From Acidimicrobiales bacterium (GTDB lineage: Bacteria > Actinomycetota > Acidimicrobiia > Acidimicrobiales > JABEUL01): a stretch of 15,683 nt of DNA. The position numbers and the translations under genes were made by a program. Location: assembly GCA_013044465.1 (NCBI GenBank), contig JABEUL010000322.1:1-15683 (forward strand), read 5' to 3'. This document shows, in pieces, positions 14,954-15,683 of the stretch. The notes beneath the pieces were generated by a model. It ran no database searches. It was not told the origin of the DNA and worked only from the letters and a program-made list of their open reading frames with translations. Every line of letters begins with the position of its first letter. Position 1 is the stretch's first letter.

Positions 14954-14990
14954 GTTCGTACGAGCCTCACCGGACTCGTTTCACGCACAG
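14952..14990 (-). promoter_or_regulatory. PyrR-binding RNA hairpin in the pyr operon leader
   Basis: The transcript reads AGTCCGGTGAGGCT at 14976-14963, matching every fixed position of the PyrR binding-loop consensus ARUCCNGNGAGGYU. It folds as CTGT/ACAG (14990-14987 with 14955-14952), a G/A mismatch, CGT/ACG, a three-base GAA bulge, then ACGAG/CTCGT closing the conserved loop. The site lies between nusB and pyrR and its 3' strand runs into the pyrR Shine-Dalgarno sequence. In mycobacteria PyrR represses translation from such a site; the same mechanism is inferred here. I see no terminator that would support attenuation. Confidence 0.85.
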
Positions 14991-15011
14991 TCAATCTAAC
15001 AAGGAGATTAA

Positions 15012-15467
15012 CTAACTTAAAGCCATACTATCAGAACCACCTTGCACCCCTTGATCATTTATTGTCCCAACGTTTTCAAGTTCTTGTGCAACAGCGGCCA
15101 TTATCCCGTTTATAAACCTGCTGGAGCTATCTGTTGAGTAAATAGAAGCAAGTTCAACTGCTTCTGAGATTACTACTGCTTTTGGAGTCTCGGAACTGCT
15201 TAACAGCTCTCCAATTTCCATCCTCAGTATTGCTCTATCGATAATTGGCATTCGACCAATTGCCCAGCCTTGGGCAGAACTCACAATTATTGAATCTATT
15301 TTCGTAGCTGACTCACTGTAGATATTTATAAGCTCCGCTGAAAACTTTGAAACTCCCTGTTCCTGAGAAAGAGCCTCTATGGGCGATATCTCTAATATAT
15401 CTGCTTTGTAAAATATTGCCAGCGCACGTTCTCTGTCCAGCCTCTTTTTAGCTATGCCTTCATTCAC
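15012..15467 (-). CDS. nusB: Transcription antitermination factor NusB
   Basis: NusB binds boxA RNA with NusE (S10) and promotes antitermination, chiefly on rRNA operons. The 151-residue helical protein starts with the usual basic helix (KKRLDRERALAIFYKADI, 7-24) and carries the family signature VVISEAVELASIYSTDSSSRF (98-118) followed by INGIM. The predicted start is GTG: an in-frame TAG lies immediately before it, so no upstream start exists, and the ATG three bases further is out of frame. There is no clear Shine-Dalgarno sequence, but efp ends 12 bases upstream, so coupling with efp is likely. A polar tail (about 131-151) after the core is not conserved. Confidence 0.93.
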   Translation of the reverse strand: MNEGIAKKRLDRERALAIFYKADILEISPIEALSQEQGVSKFSAELINIYSESATKIDSIIVSSAQGWAIGRMPIIDRAILRMEIGELLSSSETPKAVVISEAVELASIYSTDSSSRFINGIMAAVAQELENVGTINDQGVQGGSDSMALS

Positions 15468-15479
15468 CTAGTTAAACCA

Positions 15480-15683
15480 TCAAGCCCGAGTGATGTACTC
15501 ACCCGATCTGGTATCAATTTTTACTTTGTCACCAGAGTTCACAAACAAAGGCACCTGCACTACCAACCCAGTTTCTAAGGTGGCAGGCTTTCTCGCTCCT
15601 GAAACCCTGTCACCTTGCACGCCTGGTTCAGTGTCGGCAATGGTTAGCTCAACTGCAGCCGGCAGTTCGACACCGACAACCTC
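15480..15683 (-). CDS. efp: Translation elongation factor P (partial, C-terminal 67 residues)
   Basis: EF-P relieves ribosomes stalled at polyproline stretches. Only the C-terminal part is in the window; the start lies beyond the right edge. The translated end contains PAAVELTIADTEPG, then KPATLETGLVVQVPLFVNSG, and finishes VKIDTRSGEYITRA, which is the conserved closing motif of the C-terminal OB domain of EF-P. It precedes nusB by 12 bases, the common actinobacterial pairing. The residue that is post-translationally modified in EF-P lies in the missing N-terminal domain and cannot be inspected. Confidence 0.96.
   Translation of the reverse strand, partial: EVVGVELPAAVELTIADTEPGVQGDRVSGARKPATLETGLVVQVPLFVNSGDKVKIDTRSGEYITRA

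Noticed and set aside
14993..14998. TAGATT as a -10 box for a promoter of the pyr operon
   Set aside because: No convincing -35 partner, and the implied start near 14986 would cut off the lower stem of the PyrR hairpin; transcription from further upstream (efp or nusB) is simpler.

Overview
This is a single-strand block from an actinobacterial chromosome. All 14 protein genes read on the minus strand, so transcription runs from high to low coordinates. Base composition is moderate (about 43% G+C in a line I counted), low for Actinomycetota. The order efp-nusB-pyrR-pyrB-pyrC-carA-carB, the use of PyrR at a translational site, and the mraZ-rsmH-ftsL-ftsI-murE-mraY order all point to Actinomycetota. 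The MraZ sequence (N-terminal FEHSLDEKGRVILP, then GCLALW) reminds me of Acidimicrobiia rather than Streptomyces or Mycobacterium, but that class assignment is inference.

Region 1 (15683 to 7642) is translation/transcription housekeeping followed by pyrimidine synthesis. It holds the 3' end of efp, then nusB, then a tightly coupled operon pyrR-pyrB-pyrC-carA-carB that covers carbamoyl phosphate synthesis through dihydroorotate. Adjacent genes touch or overlap by 1 to 8 nt. A hairpin matching the PyrR-binding consensus sits just before pyrR and its 3' strand runs into the pyrR Shine-Dalgarno sequence, so the operon is probably repressed at translation by PyrR plus uridine nucleotides.

Region 2 (7641 to 6016) holds an ammonium transporter gene, amt, between two structured, AT-rich intergenic stretches. 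No glnK or glnD accompanies it in this window. Its first twin-His residue is glutamate. The carB-amt gap holds a bipartite hairpin and a possible promoter.

Region 3 (6015 to 1) is the division and cell wall (dcw) cluster: mraZ, rsmH, ftsL, ftsI, murE and the first two thirds of mraY. The mraZ promoter is embedded in five repeats with an exact 10-bp period, the architecture of MraZ operators. MurE has the DNPR motif of meso-diaminopimelate-adding enzymes. murF is not between murE and mraY. Every junction in this cluster overlaps by 1 to 4 nt except mraZ-rsmH, where a 101-bp nested palindrome fills the gap: a perfect 17-bp outer stem, two inner hairpins, and the rsmH ribosome-binding site buried in the 3' arm. 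This is the most interesting object in the window. It may be an instance or relative of the mraW leader RNA motif known in Actinobacteria, or a mobile palindromic element inserted in frame.
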